51,744 nucleotides of DNA from NCBI GenBank assembly GCA_031274925.1, contig JAISPL010000029.1, positions 1 through 51,744 of the forward strand, in the 5' to 3' direction. The first letter of the stretch is position 1. Every line of letters starts with the position of its first letter. The notes below the pieces were generated by a model. The model was given only the letters and a program-made list of their open reading frames with translations, ran no database searches and was not told the DNA's origin. Both the position numbers and the translations under genes were made by a program. Origin of the DNA: Syntrophobacterales bacterium (GTDB lineage: Bacteria > Desulfobacterota > Syntrophorhabdia > Syntrophorhabdales > Syntrophorhabdaceae). This document shows, in pieces, positions 48,149 through 51,744 of the stretch.

Positions 48149-48598
48149 TTATTTAGAAGATAGTCTTTTAAGCACCATTTCACTCAATACTTTTCCATCC
48201 ACTCTTCCGGGATACTTCCCAAGGATAGTTTTAATGATTTTCCCCATATCTTTTTTATCTTTTGCTCCAGTTTCCTCAATCGCCCATTCGATTTCCTTTG
48301 CCATTTCCTCCTCCGTCAGCTGGGAAGGAAGAAACTCTTTCAATATTTCAAGTTCTTTTTCCTCTTTTTCAACCAGATCGTTTCTTTGCCCTTTCTTAAA
48401 ATTTTCTATCGATTCAATATGTTGCTTTATGGATGTTTTGATGAGAGAGAAAAACTCGTCTTCGTTTATTTGTCCTATTTTTTCAACTTCTTTATTTTTG
48501 ATAGAGGTCAAGATCATCCGGAACAGAGACAAGCGTACATGGTCTCTTCCTTTTAAAGCCTTCTTCAGACCTTCTTCAATCATGGTTTTATATTCCAT
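48149..48598 (-). CDS. yqeY: GatB/YqeY domain-containing protein
   Basis: The 149-residue protein is the stand-alone YqeY domain, related to the tail of the GatB amidotransferase subunit and thought to bind tRNA. It has the typical alternation of charged helices: RLSLFRMILTSIKNKE, LKEFLPSQLTEEE and KIIKTILGKYPGRVDGKVLSE. The frame continues upstream to a GTG at 48682, but that part is an rpsU remnant. The chosen ATG has only a distant AAGG. It lies 17 bases upstream of mutS2. In many bacteria yqeY follows rpsU, and that fits here. Confidence 0.92.
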   Translation of the reverse strand: MEYKTMIEEGLKKALKGRDHVRLSLFRMILTSIKNKEVEKIGQINEDEFFSLIKTSIKQHIESIENFKKGQRNDLVEKEEKELEILKEFLPSQLTEEEMAKEIEWAIEETGAKDKKDMGKIIKTILGKYPGRVDGKVLSEMVLKRLSSK

Positions 48599-48695
48599 TG
48601 TTAATAAAGACCTTATTGGCTGCCCGTCTTGTTTCCTAAGTCTTGTGAGGGTACCCTTCGAAGGGCTTCCTTTCGCATACACTTACGGCAGGCAT
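48599..48695 (-). pseudogene. 5' remnant of rpsU (ribosomal protein S21)
   Basis: A strong ribosome site (AAAGGAGG) precedes an ATG at 48695. It encodes MPAVSVCERKPFEG, then stops at 48636 out of frame. Shifting frame near 48655 continues as TLTRLRKQ. Together this matches the S21 start pattern (MP-V-V-E--PFE-ALRRFKKQ). The remaining basic half of S21 is missing, and yqeY starts right after. rpsU is the classical first gene of the rpsU-dnaG-rpoD operon, so context supports it. The truncated frame may now serve as a leader peptide coupled to yqeY. Confidence 0.6.
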
Positions 48696-48801
48696 CCGTG
48701 TCCCCCTCCTTTGAGTATAAAATAAAAAAATATGAGTATTGAATTGCTCTATTTAAACGTAATTTCCTGCCGAAGTCAATAGATTTGTTAAAGGTAACTT
48801 C

Positions 48802-50091
48802 CTACAAAAACGGATTCCTGAGTACAATGGTGTTCTCACGATCAGGTCCCACCGAGACTATATCAATCCGGACATGGAGTAATTCCTCCAGTCTTTGCAG
48901 GTATTTTTTTGTATTCAAAGGCAGGGCTTCATATCTGGTTATGTGTGTTGTCGGCGTCTTCCATCCCTCAATTTCCTCGTACTGCGGTTCTGAACGCTCA
49001 TAATCGGCAACACTCAAGGGCGGAGAATTATGGAATCTTTTCCCTATCTTGTAACTGACGCATATCTTGATCGTATCAAACGAATCAAGGACGTCGAGTT
49101 TCGTGAGGCACAACCCATTTACACCATTCACCTTGAGTGCCCTTTTTACAATCACGGCGTCAAACCACCCGCATCTGCGCGGCCTGCCGGTAGTGGCCCC
49201 ATATTCACCGCCAACTTCCCTCAACTTGAGGCCTTCATCGTCTTCGAGTTCGGTAGGGAACGGTCCCTCACCTACCCTGGTAGTATATGCCTTGCAGATG
49301 CCGAGTATATAATTGAGCGCCGTGGGGGGCGTTCCTGAACCAGACGCGATACTTCCCGACACGGTATTAGATGAAGTCACATAAGGGTAAGTGCCATGGT
49401 CGATGTCGAGATACGTGCCCTGAGCCCCTTCAAAGAGTATATTCTTTCCCTGTTCTATGTTTGTGTGCAGGAAACCTGCCGTATCGGCAGCGTATTTCTT
49501 CAGAACCTTTCTGTATCCGTTGAAGGACTTTATGACCTCTCTTGCACTGAAGCCTTCATCTTTGTAATATTTTTTGATCACAAAGTTTTTAAGCTCCAAG
49601 TTCTGTTTCACTTTCTCGGAGAATACTTTTTTATCTAAAAGGTCAATCACTCTTATGCCAAGCCTGCTCATTTTGTCCTCATAAGCAGGACCGATACCTC
49701 TTCCAGTTGTTCCTATCTTTTTTCTGCCTTTTGCTTCCCTCAGGGAATCCAGTTTTTTGTGATAAGGCATGATGACATGAGCAAGATGACTTAGGAGGAG
49801 TTTCTTATCATCGCTCAGATAACCAAGGCTTTTCAATTCCTCAATTTCCTTCTCGAATACATCAGGGTCCAGGACCACGCCGTTGCCGATAACACAATAT
49901 TTTTTCTCATGGAGTATGCCAGACGGGAGGAGGTGAAGCACTACCTTCTGATCGCCTACCACAATCGTGTGTCCGGCATTGGCTCCACCTTGGAAACGCA
50001 CAACCACATCGGCGTAGTTGCTAAGCATGTCTATTATCTTGCCCTTTCCTTCGTCCCCCCACTGAATTCCCACTACTCCTACGTTAGGCAT
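48802..50091 (-). CDS. purA: Adenylosuccinate synthetase
   Basis: PurA couples IMP and aspartate with GTP to form adenylosuccinate, on the way to AMP. The 429-residue protein shows GIQWGDEGKGK with catalytic Asp13, GANAGHT with His41, GRGIGPAYEDK and the GTP-site region near TKLDVLDSF. It is full length. The longest frame has 11 more codons; the chosen ATG has GGAGAGGA upstream and the standard MPNVGVVG start. It seems to form its own unit, upstream of the rpsU remnant. Confidence 0.97.
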   Translation of the reverse strand: MPNVGVVGIQWGDEGKGKIIDMLSNYADVVVRFQGGANAGHTIVVGDQKVVLHLLPSGILHEKKYCVIGNGVVLDPDVFEKEIEELKSLGYLSDDKKLLLSHLAHVIMPYHKKLDSLREAKGRKKIGTTGRGIGPAYEDKMSRLGIRVIDLLDKKVFSEKVKQNLELKNFVIKKYYKDEGFSAREVIKSFNGYRKVLKKYAADTAGFLHTNIEQGKNILFEGAQGTYLDIDHGTYPYVTSSNTVSGSIASGSGTPPTALNYILGICKAYTTRVGEGPFPTELEDDEGLKLREVGGEYGATTGRPRRCGWFDAVIVKRALKVNGVNGLCLTKLDVLDSFDTIKICVSYKIGKRFHNSPPLSVADYERSEPQYEEIEGWKTPTTHITRYEALPLNTKKYLQRLEELLHVRIDIVSVGPDRENTIVLRNPFL

Positions 50092-50494
50092 ATTTCCTCT
50101 CCAATTCTCTCTTGAGATAAGCAAACGTATATTTCTAATATACCTTGGAAGGCAAAATCAAATAAAATCAACACTTGGAAATTTATACAAGATGGTATCC
50201 TCCCAGTTATCCATAATTATGAGACGCTCACATCAGAGGACCACGTCTGCCCGGCCCAAAAAGGATAGATAGAGGAAGCATGCACCTATCGAAGGCTGAT
50301 AAAGCGTCGGCCATTTCAAAAAATCAAACGCATACAGCCCATATATAATATAACTACCTTAGATCCAACCGACTATACTCAGACACAAAACCGGGTATTC
50401 CGAACGATGGTCCCCAGGATCATGAGCAAAAGTACCATCGAAGCCTTTCTGTTGCAACTCATCGTGGTTGGTGTTACAATTAAAAGAGGTATGC
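50092..50494. other. Divergent intergenic region between purA and the metallophosphoesterase gene
   Basis: No gene is visible. On the plus strand TTGCAA (50452-50457), a 17-base spacer and TACAAT (50475-50480) form a good sigma-70 promoter for the rightward gene, with a start near 50487 and a leader of only about 8 bases. I find no single convincing promoter for purA. Confidence 0.45.
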
Positions 50495-51622
50495 ATGAAA
50501 ATCGGGATAATCTCTGACACTCACGAAGATAAAATGAAGGCTTTGCAGTACATAGTCAGGAAAGAATTTTTGCCGAGAGGGGTTGATCTGATTATCCATT
50601 GTGGCGACATAATTCCTGAACACGTTAATCCTGAATTTTTTGGGAATCTGCCGGTAATCTGTGCCTTGACGGACGAGCAGGAAACTGATTGTGCGGAAGG
50701 AAGGGCTGATTCTCTTTGTCCCGGGGCCGAGCCGCCTGACTGGCGATTTACCCGTCCAGGAAAACGGATCGTGCAAATCGGAAAAATCAGCGCCTATGTC
50801 GGCCACAAGTTGTCATATGATTACTGGAAGTCGTCCAAGGGTGAGATTTACACGAAGATGTATGAAATTCGAAAAGATCATAACAATGTGAGATATCTGT
50901 TTGCTGGTCATATGCATCATCAAACTTTAATCGAATCTCCTCTCATCAGTTTCATAAATCCGGGGGCAACTGAAGGCGCCTTTGGTGATGCCGGAGGCTA
51001 TGAGTTTGCCACGGTGGACACCGACAGCGGTGAGATTGTGTTCAGCAGGATAAAATATCCTCTGCCCGTGAAAAAGCCTCTCAGGCTTGGGGTAATTTCC
51101 GATTCTTTTGACGTCTCGGAAATGAATCCCAGTTTTTGGCGGAAGCTGGCAGGGAAATTTCGAGAGGCAGGCGTTACGCACATTATTCACTGTGGCAATA
51201 TATCTTCCGAAGATGTCGGATTGGATGTGCTTTCCGATTTTCAGGTATTCTACTATTTACGGCCCGAACAAGAACGAAAAGCGCGTCAGCCTGACAATTG
51301 GATGCTTATCCCCATTGATCCGCCCATAGTCGAGATCAACGGATACAGGTTTTTGGTGGATTTAACGTTAAGCAGAAAGCTCCTCGGTAAGAGCGAGGCC
51401 GAAACTTATTCCATAACCAGTGGCATATTAAAGGCAAATCCTGAGACAAATTTTATACTTACAGGGTTTACGCAAAATGCATTCCTGGATGAGATGCAAA
51501 ATATTGTGGTTCTTAACCCAGGAGATATAAAAAATGATCAGGACTACGTTATTATTGATTTGCCTAGATATGAGATCACCTTCTCCCACATTCAGCGCGA
51601 GCCTCTCCCGTTACTCGATTAA
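50495..51622 (+). CDS. Tandem YfcE/MJ0936-type metallophosphoesterase, second domain degenerate
   Basis: The 375-residue protein contains two copies of the small calcineurin-like phosphodiesterase fold. The first (about residues 1-190) keeps Asp8 and His10 in SDTH, Asp38 in HCGD, His103 and the GHMHH ligands at 138-142, although the usual GN-D motif reads ALTDEQE. The second (about 196-375) has SDSF (histidine lost), HCGN (Asp to Asn235) and TGFT in place of the GHTH motif, so it should not bind two metals. The ATG at 50495 has AGAGGT upstream. It may hydrolyse phosphodiesters; the second half may regulate or dimerise. Confidence 0.85.
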   Translation: MKIGIISDTHEDKMKALQYIVRKEFLPRGVDLIIHCGDIIPEHVNPEFFGNLPVICALTDEQETDCAEGRADSLCPGAEPPDWRFTRPGKRIVQIGKISAYVGHKLSYDYWKSSKGEIYTKMYEIRKDHNNVRYLFAGHMHHQTLIESPLISFINPGATEGAFGDAGGYEFATVDTDSGEIVFSRIKYPLPVKKPLRLGVISDSFDVSEMNPSFWRKLAGKFREAGVTHIIHCGNISSEDVGLDVLSDFQVFYYLRPEQERKARQPDNWMLIPIDPPIVEINGYRFLVDLTLSRKLLGKSEAETYSITSGILKANPETNFILTGFTQNAFLDEMQNIVVLNPGDIKNDQDYVIIDLPRYEITFSHIQREPLPLLD

Positions 51623-51744
51623 CGTCTCCACAGGAAGAAGATAAATCCTGCCACCCGTCACGTTCTTGCTGCCAGGAAAGTCACCTCTTTCAAGGACGAT
51701 GACCTGGAGATTGTTCTCTGCAAGTTTATACGCGCAGGAGAGTC
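51611..51744 (-). pseudogene. Truncated FixC-like flavoprotein fragment (partial at window edge)
   Basis: On the minus strand, entering from the right edge, one frame reads LSCAYKLAENNLQVIVLERG, then DFPGSKNVTGGRIYLL, and stops at 51611. This is the FAD-binding N-terminal region of FixC/electron-transfer-flavoprotein quinone oxidoreductases. A whole FixC is about 430 residues, but the frame ends some 45 residues into the family domain, overlapping the metallophosphoesterase stop. So the 3' part is lost. The upstream part lies outside the window. Confidence 0.55.

Overview
The window looks like a chromosomal segment of a strictly anaerobic, moderate-GC bacterium of the Desulfobacterota (Deltaproteobacteria) type. 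My best guess is a Syntrophorhabdus-like syntroph. That rests on gene style only: split class I fumarase, rubrerythrin, a hemA/hemC/ccsA/met8 cluster, a decayed BcrA/BadF-type dehydratase activator and a FixC fragment. No rRNA gene is present to prove it.

Left end (1-7160): a complete, intact type II-A cas operon runs leftward in the order cas9, cas1, cas2, csn2. It is much more AT-rich than the housekeeping genes beside it. No CRISPR array is visible; by type II-A convention it should lie just left of base 1. Upstream of cas9, on the opposite strand, is a good tracrRNA candidate with a GGC-AAG-CCG nexus and a T-tract. The module ends beside the 3' end of a tRNA-Leu(CAG) gene, which suggests an imported island.

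Housekeeping block (7207-26794): ribF (+), a 62-residue cysteine-rich protein (-), and a leftward tetrapyrrole operon met8-ccsA-hemA-hemC. Next come rubrerythrin and a leftward guaB-guaA-dnaE-accA operon. A rightward set follows: an orphan type IV prepilin, its peptidase pilD, a small ORF and rluB-type pseudouridine synthase. After these are a cupin protein and the fumarase alpha subunit. Two decayed genes sit in the gaps: a BcrA/BadF ATPase (12349-12720) and an MFS transporter (24452-25045).

Genomic graveyard (27400-33010): downstream of the fumarase beta subunit is an AT-rich stretch made of remnants. It holds the 3' part of a Mu-type transposase, a large SF1 helicase with a C-terminal nuclease domain broken by many frameshifts, and the 5' part of a RhuM-family gene. 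It reads as a dead defence/mobile island, in contrast to the intact CRISPR module.

Right part (33150-51744): ispG; a KimA/YdaO-like APC permease; a DUF2156 protein; a zinc alcohol dehydrogenase; a rightward purine operon (stand-alone IMP cyclohydrolase domain, purD, leuB-like dehydrogenase) with a strong promoter and a 12-bp leader hairpin; a macromolecular-synthesis cluster yqeY-mutS2-dnaG-rpoD in which the expected rpsU survives only as a 5' remnant; purA; a tandem metallophosphoesterase with a degenerate second half; and a FixC-like fragment at the edge.

The purine genes guaB, guaA, purH(N), purD and purA are spread over three transcription units. Where a gene start is changed from the longest reading frame, the reason is given in the entry.
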